64,000 bases of DNA, taken from positions 76,915 through 140,914 of the forward strand of contig JABMLH010000005.1 in assembly GCA_013205085.1 (NCBI GenBank), given 5' to 3'. The notes beneath the pieces are model-generated. The model did no database searches and was not told where the DNA came from. It was given only the letters and a program-made list of their open reading frames with translations. The position numbers and the translations under genes are program-made. How positions within the stretch are numbered: position 1 is the stretch's first letter; each line of letters opens with the position of its first letter. Below are positions 1 through 13,129 of this stretch, piece by piece. Source of the stretch: Microbacteriaceae bacterium VKM Ac-2854 (GTDB lineage: Bacteria > Actinomycetota > Actinomycetes > Actinomycetales > Microbacteriaceae).

Positions 1-3950
<3,950 letters not shown>

Positions 3951-4161
3951 GGGAACCGTCCTCACGAGAGTTGTAGCGGATGAGGGACGACGATGGCCCG
4001 CAGAGAGGGGGTGGTACGTTTCACGCTCCGTCGGCGTGCTCGTCCCGGGGGCGGGTCCACGGCAGCGCTTGTGGCTGTCGCCGTGTGGGGTGACCCGGGT
4101 CGATCCTACGGCCGCTCGCCCGATTGCGGATCGCCGGGCACGGTGCGGGGATGCGCCGTGA

Positions 4162-5139
4162 CTACGATTTGGCAGTAACGGATCGTTCGGATGCGCTGTT
4201 CTGCTGTGCCGCGGAGGCCTCGGCGTCGTTGTCGAGGTCGCTCGGGTCCGAGTGGACGTCCTCGAATTCTACCGCAGGGCCCGTCGGGCTCCACGCCTTG
4301 CCCGGCCGGTACGGCGAGGGCTCCATGCCGGTGTGCTCGCGGCTCTGGATCACCAGGATGACGAGGCCGATCACGATCGCGATCAACGCGGCCCAGACGT
4401 TCGTGCGGATGCCGAAGAACACCTCGCTCGGGTCGATGCGGATCGACTCGAACCAGGTGCGGCCGAGGCCGTACCAGATCAGGTAGAGCGCGAAGGACTT
4501 GCCCCACTGCAGGCGGAACTTGCGCTCGATCAGCAGGATCACGGCGATGCCGATGACGTTCCAGATGATCTCGTAGAGGAAGGTCGGGTGGAACAGCGTG
4601 TCGGTCGGCAGGCCGATCGGGAACGCATCGTTCGTCGATTCGATCTCCAGGCCCCACGGCAGCGTGGTCGGCAGACCGAACAGCTCGTGGTTGAAGTAGT
4701 TGCCGAGGCGCCCGAAGGCCTGCGCGGCGAGCATCGCGGGGGCGAGCGCATCGGCGAAGGTCCAGAACCGGATCCCGCTGAGCCGGCAGCCGATGTAGGC
4801 ACCGACCGCGCCGCCGATCAGCGAGCCGAAGATGGCGATGCCGCCCTCCCAGACGTAGAAGACCCGCAGAGGGTCGGCGCCGGCCGCGAAGTAGTAGTCC
4901 GGGTGGGTCAGAACGTGGAAGATCCGCGCGCCGACGATGCCCAGCGGCACCGCCCAGATGATGATGTCGAGCACCACTCCCGGCTCAGCGCCCTGCTTCG
5001 TGAGCCGGCGCGAGGTGATGATCGTGGCGACCACGATGCCCACCAGGATGCAGATCGCGTACATGTGGATCGGCAGGCCGAACACGTGCAGGATCTGCCA
5101 GTCGTACGACGGGCTCGGGATGCTCAACGGGGCAGACAC
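4162..5139 (-). CDS. lgt: Prolipoprotein diacylglyceryl transferase
   Basis: Integral membrane enzyme that moves a diacylglyceryl group from phosphatidylglycerol to the lipobox cysteine of prelipoproteins, the first step of lipoprotein maturation. The 325-residue product has about seven hydrophobic segments and the Lgt signature [10 protein letters not shown] at residues 143-152, preceded by [16 protein letters not shown]. The C-terminal ~45 residues are polar and acidic and lie outside the conserved core. I chose the GTG at 5137-5139 ([14 protein letters not shown]) because GAAAGG lies about 10 bases upstream and because the open frame further upstream runs into trpA. It follows trpA by 41 bases, so it is probably cotranscribed with trpCBA, a layout common in actinobacteria. 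Confidence 0.96.
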   Translation of the reverse strand: MSAPLSIPSPSYDWQILHVFGLPIHMYAICILVGIVVATIITSRRLTKQGAEPGVVLDIIIWAVPLGIVGARIFHVLTHPDYYFAAGADPLRVFYVWEGGIAIFGSLIGGAVGAYIGCRLSGIRFWTFADALAPAMLAAQAFGRLGNYFNHELFGLPTTLPWGLEIESTNDAFPIGLPTDTLFHPTFLYEIIWNVIGIAVILLIERKFRLQWGKSFALYLIWYGLGRTWFESIRIDPSEVFFGIRTNVWAALIAIVIGLVILVIQSREHTGMEPSPYRPGKAWSPTGPAVEFEDVHSDPSDLDNDAEASAAQQNSASERSVTAKS

Positions 5140-5180
5140 CGGGGTGGACCTTTCGGCTTGCGAGAAGTGGGGGTGGGCGC

Positions 5181-5984
5181 TCAGCGCTGGGTGCCGGCGG
5201 CGAGCATCCGAGACGTCTCGGCCACGGCCTCGACTCCCCCGCTCGCGAGGGCGCGCACCAGCGCGGAGCCGACGATGGCGCCGTCGGCGTAGGCGAGGAT
5301 CTCGGCGACCTGGTCGCCGGTGGAGATGCCCAGGCCCACGCAGGCGCTGGTGCTGCCGGCCGCGCGCAGGCGCTCGATCAGCGTGCGGGCGGCGGAGTCG
5401 ACATCGGTGCGGGCACCGGTGATGCCCATGGTGGACACGGCGTACACGAAGCCGCGGCTCTGCTCGACCGACTGGCGCAGGCGCTCGTCGGTGGAGGAGG
5501 GAGCGGCGAGGAAGACGCGGTCCAGGCCCAGACGCTCGGAGACGGCGATCCACTCGGCGCCCTCGTCGGGGATGAGGTCGGGCGTGATCAGCCCGGCTCC
5601 ACCGGCCTCGGCGAGGTCGGTGGCGAAGCGCTCGATGCCGTACTGCAGCACCGGGTTGTAGTACGTCATCACCAGCACGGGGACGTCGACCCGCTCGCGG
5701 ATCGCCTTCACCGCCTCGAAGCCGTGGCGCAGCTTGAAGCCGTTGGCCAGAGCGGTCTGCGTGGCTTGCTGGATGACCGGACCGTCCATCACGGGATCGG
5801 AGTACGGCAGGCCGAGCTCGATGGCGTCGACGCCGTTCTCGGCCATCGCCACGGCTGCGTCGATGCTGGTCGCGAGATCGGGGAAACCGACCGGCAGGTA
5901 GCCGATGAGGGCGCCGGCGGCCTCCGCGTTGCGGCGGGTGATGGTGTCGGCGACGGACCCGGGCGTGGTGGGGGTGGTGGTCAC
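5181..5984 (-). CDS. trpA: Tryptophan synthase alpha subunit
   Basis: Cleaves indole-3-glycerol phosphate to indole and glyceraldehyde 3-phosphate and channels indole to TrpB. The 267-residue TIM-barrel protein has the usual catalytic carboxylates: Glu56 in the [11 protein letters not shown] motif and Asp63 just after it, matching Glu49 and Asp60 of the Salmonella enzyme. The phosphate-binding loop region reads VGLGIST near residue 215. Its start overlaps the trpB stop by four bases (ATGA), which implies translational coupling within trpCBA. Family length is normal and nothing is missing. Confidence 0.97.
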   Translation of the reverse strand: MTTTPTTPGSVADTITRRNAEAAGALIGYLPVGFPDLATSIDAAVAMAENGVDAIELGLPYSDPVMDGPVIQQATQTALANGFKLRHGFEAVKAIRERVDVPVLVMTYYNPVLQYGIERFATDLAEAGGAGLITPDLIPDEGAEWIAVSERLGLDRVFLAAPSSTDERLRQSVEQSRGFVYAVSTMGITGARTDVDSAARTLIERLRAAGSTSACVGLGISTGDQVAEILAYADGAIVGSALVRALASGGVEAVAETSRMLAAGTQR

Positions 5985-7195
5985 GACTGCACCGCGCCTT
6001 CCTCGACCAGGCCGAACCAGTTCGCGGCGGTGGTCATGTCCTTGTCGCCGCGCCCGGAGAGGTTCACCAGGATGGTGGCGTCCGGGCCGAGCTCGCGGCC
6101 CAGCTCCAGCGTGCCGGCTAGTGCGTGCGCCGACTCGATCGCGGGGATGATGCCCTCGGTCCGGGTCAGCAGGCGCAAGGCCTCCATCGCCTGCGTGTCG
6201 GTGACCGGCCGGTACTGGGCCCGGCCGATGCTGGCGAGCCAGGCGTGCTCCGGGCCGACGCCCGGGTAGTCCAGGCCGGCGGAGATCGAGTTCGACTCGA
6301 TCGTCTGGCCGTCCTCGTCCTGCAGCATGATGCTGCGCGCGCCGTGCAGCACGCCGGGTCGGCCCATCGAGATCGTCGCGGCGTGACGCGGGGTGTCCAC
6401 GCCGTCGCCCGCGGCCTCGAAGCCGACCAATTGGACGTCGGGGTCGTCCAGGAACGCGTGGAAGATGCCCATCGCGTTCGAGCCGCCGCCGACGCAGGCG
6501 GTGACGGCCGTCGGCAGCGCGCCGGTGAGCTCGAGCACCTGCTGGCGCGCCTCCTCGCCGATGATCTTCTGGAAGTCGCGCACCATGGCCGGGAACGGAT
6601 GCGGGCCCGCGACCGTGCCGAAGATGTAGTTGGTGGTCTGCACGTTGGTCACCCAGTCGCGCATCGCGTCGTTGATCGCGTCCTTCAGGGTGCGCGAGCC
6701 GGTCTTCACCGAGACGACCTCGGCGCCGAGCAGGCGCATCCGCGCGACGTTGAGCGCCTGGCGCTCGGTGTCGACCTCGCCCATGTAGACGACGCAGTCC
6801 AGGCCGAACAGGGCGGCGGCGGTCGCAGTGGCCACGCCGTGCTGGCCGGCTCCGGTCTCCGCGATCACGCGGGTCTTGCCGATCCGCTTGGTCAACAGCG
6901 CCTGGCCGAGCACATTGTTGATCTTGTGCGAGCCGGTGTGGTTGAGGTCCTCGCGCTTGAGGATGATGCGCGCACCGCCGGCGTGCTTCGCGAAGCGCGG
7001 CACCTCGGTGATGATCGACGGCCGGCCGGTGTAGCTACGGTGCAGCTCGGTCAGCTCCGCCGCGAAGGCCGGGTCGACCTTCGCGAGTTCGTACTCCGCG
7101 CTGAGCTCGTCCAAGGCCTCGACGAGGGACTCGGGCACGAAGCGTCCGCCGAAGTCGCCGAAGTAGGGGCCCAGCTCTGCTCTGAGGTTGGTCAT
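5981..7195 (-). CDS. trpB: Tryptophan synthase beta subunit
   Basis: PLP enzyme that condenses indole with serine to give tryptophan. The 404-residue product shows the TrpB1-type sequence: the PLP lysine is Lys91 in [11 protein letters not shown], followed by the [10 protein letters not shown] loop and the glycine-rich GGGSNAMG phosphate clamp near residue 238. It is four bases downstream of trpC and overlaps trpA by four bases. The length is typical for TrpB1. It belongs to the tryptophan end-step block trpC-trpB-trpA, whose trpE partner is not in this window. Confidence 0.98.
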   Translation of the reverse strand: MTNLRAELGPYFGDFGGRFVPESLVEALDELSAEYELAKVDPAFAAELTELHRSYTGRPSIITEVPRFAKHAGGARIILKREDLNHTGSHKINNVLGQALLTKRIGKTRVIAETGAGQHGVATATAAALFGLDCVVYMGEVDTERQALNVARMRLLGAEVVSVKTGSRTLKDAINDAMRDWVTNVQTTNYIFGTVAGPHPFPAMVRDFQKIIGEEARQQVLELTGALPTAVTACVGGGSNAMGIFHAFLDDPDVQLVGFEAAGDGVDTPRHAATISMGRPGVLHGARSIMLQDEDGQTIESNSISAGLDYPGVGPEHAWLASIGRAQYRPVTDTQAMEALRLLTRTEGIIPAIESAHALAGTLELGRELGPDATILVNLSGRGDKDMTTAANWFGLVEEGAVQS

Positions 7196-7199
7196 GGAT

Positions 7200-7973
7200 C
7201 TATACCGCCAAGAAATCGGAGAGTGTGGTGGCCGGGTCGCCGTGGGTCACGAGCGCCTCGCCGACGAGCACCACATCGGCACCCGCCCGGCGGTAGTGGG
7301 CCACGTCGTCCGCGTTCTTCACGGCGGATTCGGCGACCCGGATCGTCCCGGCCGGGAACGAGTCGGACAGCGAACCGAACAGCTCGCGGTCGAGTTCGAA
7401 GGTGGAGAGGTTGCGGGCGTTGACGCCGATCAGCTTCGCATCGATGTCGACGGCACGCTGCAACTCGTCCGCCGAGTGCGTCTCGACGAGCGGGGTCATG
7501 CCCAGCTCGGTGATCAGCGTGTACAGGCTCGCGAGCAGCGGCTGCTCCAGCGCGGCGACGATCAGCAGCACGATGTCGGCGCCCGCGGCGCGGGCCTCGA
7601 ACACCTGGTACGGCTCGGCGATGAAGTCTTTCCGCAGCACCGGGATGCGCACCTGCGCGCGAACGGCCTCCAGGTCGGCGAGCGAGCCACCGAACTTGCG
7701 GCCCTCGGTGAGCACGCTGATCGCGCTGGCACCGCCGCGCTCGTATTCGGCAGCGAGGGCGGCCGGATCCGGGATGCTCGCGAGCGCGCCACGAGAGGGA
7801 CTCGAACGCTTGACCTCGGCGATGATCTTGACCCGGTCGGCCGGGGCGAGGGCAGCGAGGGCGTCCAGCGCCGGGGCGCGGTCGATCGCGGCGGCCTCGA
7901 CGACCGAGAGGGGCACGGTCTCGCGACGCACGGCCGCGTCGGCGAGGGCGCCGGCGGTGAGATCGTCGAGCAC
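7200..7973 (-). CDS. trpC: Indole-3-glycerol phosphate synthase
   Basis: Converts carboxyphenylaminodeoxyribulose phosphate to indole-3-glycerol phosphate. The 257-residue TIM barrel has [13 protein letters not shown] (catalytic Lys, residues ~49-61), the LRKDFI motif around residue 114 and LIGVNARNL near 184, all hallmark TrpC strands. The start is GTG 7971-7973, immediately after the stop of the small membrane-protein gene, which indicates cotranscription. It is monofunctional, without a TrpF domain, as is normal in actinobacteria. Confidence 0.97.
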   Translation of the reverse strand: MLDDLTAGALADAAVRRETVPLSVVEAAAIDRAPALDALAALAPADRVKIIAEVKRSSPSRGALASIPDPAALAAEYERGGASAISVLTEGRKFGGSLADLEAVRAQVRIPVLRKDFIAEPYQVFEARAAGADIVLLIVAALEQPLLASLYTLITELGMTPLVETHSADELQRAVDIDAKLIGVNARNLSTFELDRELFGSLSDSFPAGTIRVAESAVKNADDVAHYRRAGADVVLVGEALVTHGDPATTLSDFLAV

Positions 7974-8204
7974 TTAGTTGTGCGCCTTCGCAACGACCTT
8001 GTCGCCGCCGACGCCGTAGCCCAGCTTCGCCATGATCATGCCCACGAAGAGGCCGACGACGGTGAGCGCGGCGGAGGCCCAGACGAGCCAGGCGATGTCG
8101 AACCAGAAGGCGAAGGTGCCGATGGTGATGAACACGAGCATCAGGACGACCGCGGTCCAGGCCGCGGGCGAGTGGCCGTGGCTGTCTTCGGACTCAGAGC
8201 TCAT
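7974..8204 (-). CDS. Small two-helix membrane protein between trp genes
   Basis: A 76-residue protein with a short polar, histidine-containing N-terminus (SEDSHGHSPAAW), two hydrophobic segments at about residues 15-33 and 36-58, and a basic C-terminal tail. ATG 8202-8204 has a strong GGAGGAA site six bases upstream. It abuts trpC directly. Proteins like this are commonly found beside trpC in Microbacteriaceae (I believe the family is catalogued as DUF6704, from memory), but no function is known to me. The conserved place suggests a membrane-associated role linked to the trp operon; that is inference. Confidence 0.8.
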   Translation of the reverse strand: MSSESEDSHGHSPAAWTAVVLMLVFITIGTFAFWFDIAWLVWASAALTVVGLFVGMIMAKLGYGVGGDKVVAKAHN

Positions 8205-8400
8205 GGGTGTTCCTCCGTAGCTGTGCCCGGACGCGGGCGCGGGATGTGCGCGTCGAGTCTACCGGTTGCTCGCGCGTGGGGCTGGCGCCACTCGGGCGCC
8301 GGTGGCGTGGGGTGGTGCGCGGTGAGCTGGCTGCCGACGACCCCGGGATCGAGCTCGCGTGCAGCGCGTCCGTCATCCAGCTCGACTGATCGGCGAAGGG

Positions 8401-9558
8401 TCAGAGCTTCTCCCGGCGACCGGCACGGATGGCGAATGGGTCCAACGCGTGAAGGACGGCGTCGGAACGCCACACTCGACCGAGCTTGTACTCGGTCTTC
8501 GCTTGCACGATCCCGGCATCGATCAACGGCTCGAAAGCGCGATAGACATTGGTCGGAGCCACACCGAGTTCCTTCGCGGCCGTGCTCGCAGTGAGAACCG
8601 GCTGTCGCGCGATGAGGTCCATCGCGCGCGCCGGAGTCGACCCCCGACGCACGCGGACCGCTGAACTCCATTGCTCGCGAAGCGCACGCAGGTCGTGCAC
8701 CAACGTCGTCGCGTTGGCGATGGAGAGGCTCACCGCACGAACGGCGAGCTCGAACAACGGCTTCAGCTCGCCCGCACGATACGCCGTCAACGCGTCGTGG
8801 TACGAAGACACATCCGTCAGCAAGCCCGCGGAGACCGGGACCGTCACGTTCGAGGTGACTCCGTGTCCGCGCAGCATCGCCTGCAGGAGTGCTCGCCCCG
8901 TACGCCCGTTCCCATCGGTGAACGGATGGATCGTCTCGAACTGCGCATGTGCGATCACCGCCTGAGCGAGGACGGGGAGGTCCGTCCGACGCGCGAATCG
9001 CATGAGATCGGAGACCGCGTCCGGCACCCGCGGCCAGTCCGGCGCCACGAATGTCGCACCGATCGGGCTGGATGAATCCGTTCCGATCCACACAGCCTCG
9101 GTGCGCCAGGCTCCAGGGGTGTGTCGCTCGTCGCCGTGCATCAGCGCCGCATGCATGGCGAGCACTGCTTCGGGTGTCAGCTCGTCGGCGAGGTCGACGG
9201 CGATCGTCATCGCTGACGTGTTCGCGGCGATGATTGAGGCATTGCGGCGCGACGTGTCGCCCAGCTCCGCGGTCAGAATGGCGCGGGCGCTCGCGGTGAG
9301 GTTCTCGATCTGTGAGGAGGCGACCGCTTCTGATCGCAGCAGCAGGGGATCGAACCGCCTCAGTTCCGCCGTCGCGAGTTCGAGAAGGCGCACCATCGGT
9401 CCCTCGAGGGTCAGCCCTTGCGTTGCGATCGGCGCCGCGACGGCAGCGTGGTACCGGCGCGGGTGCTCGAACTCGTAGGCGGACGGCAGCTGCCACGCCG
9501 TGCGACGCGGCGTCCACGTCAACGACTCCGCCTCCGTCGGCGGCCAGGGGATGTCCAT
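8401..9558 (-). CDS. Fic-domain AMP transferase with N-terminal inhibitory motif and C-terminal winged helix
   Basis: Fic enzymes transfer AMP (sometimes another nucleotide) to a protein hydroxyl group. The canonical motif HPFTDGNGRTGR is at residues 211-222, with every catalytic position intact. An inhibitory-helix motif S-x3-E-N (SSQIEN, residues 81-86) lies N-terminal to the Fic core, making this an autoinhibited class II Fic. Residues ~320-385 look like a winged helix-turn-helix (ASTAAKELGVAPTNVYRAF), suggesting DNA binding. ATG 9556-9558 follows AGGAGG by six bases. A 30-bp perfect palindrome and a third half-site lie just upstream and are likely its operator. The gene splits the usual trp region and its base composition looks slightly less GC-rich than its neighbours, which suggests horizontal acquisition. 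Target protein unknown. Confidence 0.93.
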   Translation of the reverse strand: MDIPWPPTEAESLTWTPRRTAWQLPSAYEFEHPRRYHAAVAAPIATQGLTLEGPMVRLLELATAELRRFDPLLLRSEAVASSQIENLTASARAILTAELGDTSRRNASIIAANTSAMTIAVDLADELTPEAVLAMHAALMHGDERHTPGAWRTEAVWIGTDSSSPIGATFVAPDWPRVPDAVSDLMRFARRTDLPVLAQAVIAHAQFETIHPFTDGNGRTGRALLQAMLRGHGVTSNVTVPVSAGLLTDVSSYHDALTAYRAGELKPLFELAVRAVSLSIANATTLVHDLRALREQWSSAVRVRRGSTPARAMDLIARQPVLTASTAAKELGVAPTNVYRAFEPLIDAGIVQAKTEYKLGRVWRSDAVLHALDPFAIRAGRREKL

Positions 9559-9577
9559 CCGCCGCCTCCTGAACCGA

Positions 9578-9634
9578 GCGCTAACTGATAATCCTTTACC
9601 GCAGATTATCAGTTAGCGCGCTAACTGATAATCC
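9578..9634. promoter_or_regulatory. Triple half-site palindromic operator upstream of the Fic gene
   Basis: Three copies of GCGCTAACTGATAATC stand in alternating orientation: forward at 9578-9593, reverse at 9604-9619, forward at 9618-9633. The last two make a perfect 30-bp palindrome (9604-9633), and the first two could form a 16-bp stem with a 10-base loop. The stretch is strongly AT-rich against its surroundings and lies 20-75 bp upstream of the Fic ATG, so it overlaps the expected promoter. I infer an operator, most simply for autoregulation by the Fic protein's own winged-helix domain. Confidence 0.75.
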
Positions 9635-9675
9635 TGGAAGCCGCTCGTCTCAGTTGTGCGGTCAACGGCTCCGCG

Positions 9676-10308
9676 TCAGCGGCCCGGACTCGTCGGGTCG
9701 TCGCCTCGGCTCAGTTCATCCCACGAGACGACGGGGTCGATGTCGCCGTCGTCGGTCGTCACGGTCGAGGCGCCGTGCCCGTAGCCGTCGGCGGGCTCGA
9801 AGCGGGAGGCGCGCTTCTTCTTCCCGGTGCCGGGCCAGCGGGCCAGAGTCGCCAGGGCGAAGACGCCGACGACGGCCGTGATGACCGCAGCGATCAGCGT
9901 GATCACGGGCCAGGCGGTCGCATCCGTGCGGTCGACCAGCGCCGCGATCGAATCCGAGCCCGCGATCGCCGTCGCCTTGGTGATCAGCGAGCTGCCCGCC
10001 TGTACCGGATCCGCTAGAGCCGTCCACGCCGAGAGGGCGATGCAGCCGCCGAGCAGCACCTGGAGCACACCGAGGACCACCCGGAACGCCGGGCCCGCGA
10101 TCGCCAAGGCGGCAGCGAGCGCGAGGCTGGACAACGACAGGGCCGTGAGCGCCGGCGCCGCGACGGTGCCGTCGATCCGGATGGCGGTGCTGCCGGAGGT
10201 GGGCACGAGCGTCAGCGTGAACCACGGCTGCGTCGAGGCGGTGAGGTTCACCGCCGCCACCAGCACGATCGCGAGGATCGAGGTGTACTTCAGCCGGCGA
10301 CCCGACAT
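9676..10308 (-). CDS. Trp region-associated membrane protein (TIGR02234-like)
   Basis: A 210-residue integral membrane protein with four hydrophobic segments at about residues 9-28, 55-74, 77-100 and 131-155, and a charged C-terminal tail ending in a conserved-looking VSWDELSRGDDP. The sequence after the first helix (ASTQPWFTLTL) and the four-helix pattern fit the actinobacterial family named for its place between trpE and trpC. Its ATG overlaps the hisI stop by four bases, so trpE, expected between them, is absent. Function unknown; a link to tryptophan metabolism rests only on gene neighbourhood. Confidence 0.88.
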   Translation of the reverse strand: MSGRRLKYTSILAIVLVAAVNLTASTQPWFTLTLVPTSGSTAIRIDGTVAAPALTALSLSSLALAAALAIAGPAFRVVLGVLQVLLGGCIALSAWTALADPVQAGSSLITKATAIAGSDSIAALVDRTDATAWPVITLIAAVITAVVGVFALATLARWPGTGKKKRASRFEPADGYGHGASTVTTDDGDIDPVVSWDELSRGDDPTSPGR

Positions 10309-10703
10309 CAGTTCTCCGGGCTCAGGCCGGTGAACGGCTGCAAGGGATCGACGTCGAAACAGGAGTGCTCGCCCGTGTGGCAGGCGGCGCCGATCTGCTC
10401 GACCTGCACGAGCAGCGCATCCCCGTCGCAGTCGAGGGCGGCACCGCGCACGTACTGGGCGTGGCCCGAGGTGTCGCCCTTGCGCCAGTACTCCTGGCGC
10501 GAGCGCGACCAGAAGGTGACCCGGCCCTCCGTGAGCGTGCGGCGCAGCGCCTCCGCGTCCATCCAGCCCAGCATCAGCACCTCGCCGGTGTTGTGCTGCT
10601 GGATGATCGCGGCGAGCAGACCCTTGGAGTCGAAGTTCGCGCGGTCGATGACGGCCTGGGTGTCGATGCCTGAAGTGTCGAGGCCTGGGGTGTCGATGCT
10701 CAT
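10308..10703 (-). CDS. hisI: Phosphoribosyl-AMP cyclohydrolase
   Basis: Third step of histidine synthesis: opens the purine ring of phosphoribosyl-AMP. The 131-residue product carries the HisI core: [14 protein letters not shown], the [18 protein letters not shown] segment, the Asp cluster [10 protein letters not shown] that binds Mg2+, and the zinc cysteines in the CHTGEHSCF region. The N-terminus has an unusual short Asp/Gly/Thr repeat ([14 protein letters not shown]) before the conserved part. It is the monofunctional form with hisE encoded separately. It starts at ATG 10701-10703, overlapping the hisF stop by four bases. Confidence 0.97.
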   Translation of the reverse strand: MSIDTPGLDTSGIDTQAVIDRANFDSKGLLAAIIQQHNTGEVLMLGWMDAEALRRTLTEGRVTFWSRSRQEYWRKGDTSGHAQYVRGAALDCDGDALLVQVEQIGAACHTGEHSCFDVDPLQPFTGLSPEN

Positions 10704-11464
10704 CGCCTGATCTCTATTCCGGCCGCGCCGAGGGCTTCCTTGACGTCGCCGATGGTCATCTCGCGGTTGTGGAAGACGGAAGCGGCGAGCACCGCATCCG
10801 CGCCGTGCATGATCGCCGGCGCGAAGTGCTCGACGGCTCCCGCGCCGCCCGAGGCGATCACGGGCACGGTGCTGTTCTCCCGCATCAGCGACACGAGTTC
10901 GAGGTCGAAGCCCTGCTTGGTGCCGTCGGCATCGATCGAGTTGACCAGCAGCTCGCCGGCGCCACGCTCGATCGCCTCGCGGGCCCACGCCACCGCGTCC
11001 AGATCGCTCTCGCGGCGCCCGCCATGCGTGGTGACCACGAAGCCGGACGGCATCCGCTCGCTGCGCTTCACATCGAGCGAGAGCACCAGCACCTGCGCGC
11101 CGAAGATGTCGGCGATCTCGCCGAGCAGTTCGGGCCGCGCGATGGCGGCGGAGTTGACGCCGACCTTGTCGGCGCCGTGAGCGAGCAGCTTGGAGACGTC
11201 CTCCGTGGAGCGCACTCCCCCGCCGACCGTGAGCGGGATGAAGACATGCTCGGCCGTCGCCTGAACCACCTCGTAGGTGGTGGAGCGGTCGTCGACCGTC
11301 GCAGTGACGTCGAGGAAGGTCAGCTCATCGGCGCCCTGCTCGAAGTAGAGCTTGGCGAGTTCGACGGGGTCGCCGGCATCGCGGAGGTTCTGGAAGTTGA
11401 CGCCCTTGACGACGCGGCCGGCGGCGACGTCGAGGCAGGGGATGACACGGACGGCGAGCGACAT
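10700..11464 (-). CDS. hisF: Imidazole glycerol phosphate synthase cyclase subunit
   Basis: Cyclase subunit that uses ammonia from HisH to make imidazole glycerol phosphate and AICAR. The 254-residue barrel has both catalytic aspartates in standard context (RVIPCLDV near residue 11 and LVLSLDV near 130) and the phosphate-binding loops TVGGGVRS and [10 protein letters not shown] 11462-11464 starts the conserved sequence directly. It follows hisG by 11 bases and is coupled to hisI. hisH, hisA, hisB, hisC and hisD are not in this window, so the pathway is split. Confidence 0.97.
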   Translation of the reverse strand: MSLAVRVIPCLDVAAGRVVKGVNFQNLRDAGDPVELAKLYFEQGADELTFLDVTATVDDRSTTYEVVQATAEHVFIPLTVGGGVRSTEDVSKLLAHGADKVGVNSAAIARPELLGEIADIFGAQVLVLSLDVKRSERMPSGFVVTTHGGRRESDLDAVAWAREAIERGAGELLVNSIDADGTKQGFDLELVSLMRENSTVPVIASGGAGAVEHFAPAIMHGADAVLAASVFHNREMTIGDVKEALGAAGIEIRR

Positions 11465-11475
11465 GACCGGCCTCC

Positions 11476-12315
11476 CTACAGGCGTGCGGCGTGGATCGGG
11501 CTGACCAGGATGGCACGCGCGCCCAGGTCGTACAGCGCGTCCATGATCTGGTTGGTGTCGCGGCGCGGCACCATCACGCGCACGGCGACCCACTCGGGAT
11601 CGTGCAGCGGCGAGACGGTGGGCGACTCGAAGCCGGGCGTGACCTCGGTCGCCGCCTCGAGCAGCGCGACGGGCACGTCGTAGTCCATCAACACGAACTC
11701 GCGCGCGACGAGGACGCCCTGCAGGCGGCGCAGCAGCACGTTCGCGCCGGCCGGCTCGGTGGGCGAGGAGATCAGCACGGCGATCGAGTTCAGAATCACC
11801 GGGCCGAAGATCTCCAGGCCGGCCTTGCGCAGGGTGGTGCCGGTCTCGACGACGTCGGCGATCACATCCGCCACACCGAGCTGGATCGCGGACTCGACCG
11901 CGCCGTCCAGCTTGATCAGCGTGACCTGGATGCCCGCGTCGCGGAGGAAGTCGCCGACGAGGCCGGGGTAGCTGGTCGCGATCCGCAGACCCTCGAGCTG
12001 CGCGAGCTCGGAGTACGTGCCGGCGGGGCCGGCGAAGCGGAACGTCGAGCCGCCGAAGCCGAGGCTCGCGGTCTCGACGGCGCTCGATCCGCTGTCGAGC
12101 AGCAGGTCGCGGCCCGTGACGCCGACGTCGAGGGCGCCGGAGCCGACGTAGGTGGCGATGTCGCGAGGGCGGAGGTAGAAGAACTCGACGCCGTTGCGCT
12201 CATCCACGATGTGCAGTTCTTTGGGGTCGCGGCGACCGGTGTAACCGGCCTCCGCCAACATCAGGGCGGCGGTCTCGGACAACGAACCCTTATTGGGAAC
12301 GGCGATGCGAAGCAT
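11476..12315 (-). CDS. hisG: ATP phosphoribosyltransferase (long form)
   Basis: First step of histidine synthesis. At 279 residues it is the long form: two catalytic half-domains and a C-terminal ACT-like histidine-binding domain from about residue 210 ([26 protein letters not shown]). The start [13 protein letters not shown] is typical; ATG 12313-12315 was chosen over upstream in-frame starts because homology begins there. The PRPP-binding stretch [15 protein letters not shown] is present. Feedback inhibition by histidine is expected from the ACT-like domain. It sits 122 bases downstream of hisE and 11 bases before hisF. Confidence 0.97.
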   Translation of the reverse strand: MLRIAVPNKGSLSETAALMLAEAGYTGRRDPKELHIVDERNGVEFFYLRPRDIATYVGSGALDVGVTGRDLLLDSGSSAVETASLGFGGSTFRFAGPAGTYSELAQLEGLRIATSYPGLVGDFLRDAGIQVTLIKLDGAVESAIQLGVADVIADVVETGTTLRKAGLEIFGPVILNSIAVLISSPTEPAGANVLLRRLQGVLVAREFVLMDYDVPVALLEAATEVTPGFESPTVSPLHDPEWVAVRVMVPRRDTNQIMDALYDLGARAILVSPIHAARL

Positions 12316-12437
12316 GGGGTGCTCTCTGTGCGTTTGGAGATCTGTGGTCGTGTGCTCGTCGGCGATGCGCGCGTGGCGCACCGGACGGATCCGGGTGCGG
12401 ACGCCTTGGCGGCGCAGCCCGGTGGGCGGATGCACGC

Positions 12438-12701
12438 TCACAGATGTCGGTACACGTCGGCCGGCGTCAGGCCTTTCGCGAGCATCAAGACCTGCAGGTG
12501 GTAGAGCAGCTGCGAGATCTCCTCGGAGGTGGCGTCATCGCCCTCGTACTCGGCGGCCATCCAGACCTCGGCGGCCTCTTCCACGATCTTCTTGCCGATG
12601 AAGTGCACACCGGCGTCCAGCTCACGGACCGTGCCCGAACCCTCGGGACGGGAAACGGCCTTCTCGCTCAGCTCCACGAAGAGGTCGTCGAAAGTTTTCA
12701 C
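12438..12701 (-). CDS. hisE: Phosphoribosyl-ATP pyrophosphatase
   Basis: Second step of histidine synthesis: hydrolyses phosphoribosyl-ATP to phosphoribosyl-AMP. The 87-residue protein is an all-alpha MazG-like NTP pyrophosphatase with the metal-binding pattern [14 protein letters not shown] and the [14 protein letters not shown] helix. It is the first gene of the hisE-hisG-hisF-hisI order. A 543-bp gene-free stretch separates it from rpe, so a promoter is expected just upstream; I could not pick out a convincing one. Confidence 0.97.
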   Translation of the reverse strand: MKTFDDLFVELSEKAVSRPEGSGTVRELDAGVHFIGKKIVEEAAEVWMAAEYEGDDATSEEISQLLYHLQVLMLAKGLTPADVYRHL

Positions 12702-13033
12702 TGCGCTATCTTAGCTTGGCTCCTCGTACCTCGTCGCCAAGCTGCGGTCGGCTCGTACGCGGTTGCGGATTTGGAGAGCCGGTAGCGGCCGCGTACGACG
12801 ATCCGCTGGAACGCGGATCGCCGGTTACGCTCGCGCAGAGGCGGTCACCTTTCCGAGATCGCGGCGGTCGCTCGCGTTCCCGGGGTCACCCGCGTCCCCG
12901 AGGTCGCTGCGTTCGCTCACCTCCCGGAAGGCGCGGAGTTCGATCGCTTTCCCGAGATCGCGGCGTTAGCTCGCGTCCCCGGGGTGGGGCCACTCGTGCC
13001 ACGCCTCTATCGGGGTCGACCTCCGCGCGAGCA

Positions 13034-13101
13034 CTGTCGCAGGGTTGTCAGCCGGTCCCACGAGCGCCAGCGAGTGGGAGCGGGTGACAACCCTGCGACA
13101 G
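13034..13101. repeat. Long inverted repeat with GGGTTGTCA arms
   Basis: A perfect 17-bp pair of arms (CTGTCGCAGGGTTGTCA at 13034-13050 and its reverse complement at 13085-13101) encloses 34 bases that themselves can pair in part (GGTCCCAC with GTGGGAGC). No T-run follows on either strand, so it is not a classical intrinsic terminator. The AGGGTTGTCA core is shared with the terminator hairpin at 33912-33960. It may be a repeat-family member that also ends rpe transcription. Confidence 0.7.
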
Positions 13102-13129
13102 AGAACAAGCAACACGCGGCGAAGCCGCC

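Noticed and set aside
8207-8389. Small plus-strand gene between the trp membrane protein and Fic genes
   Set aside because: No ribosome-binding site, Arg-rich composition of a shadow frame, and no recognisable family.
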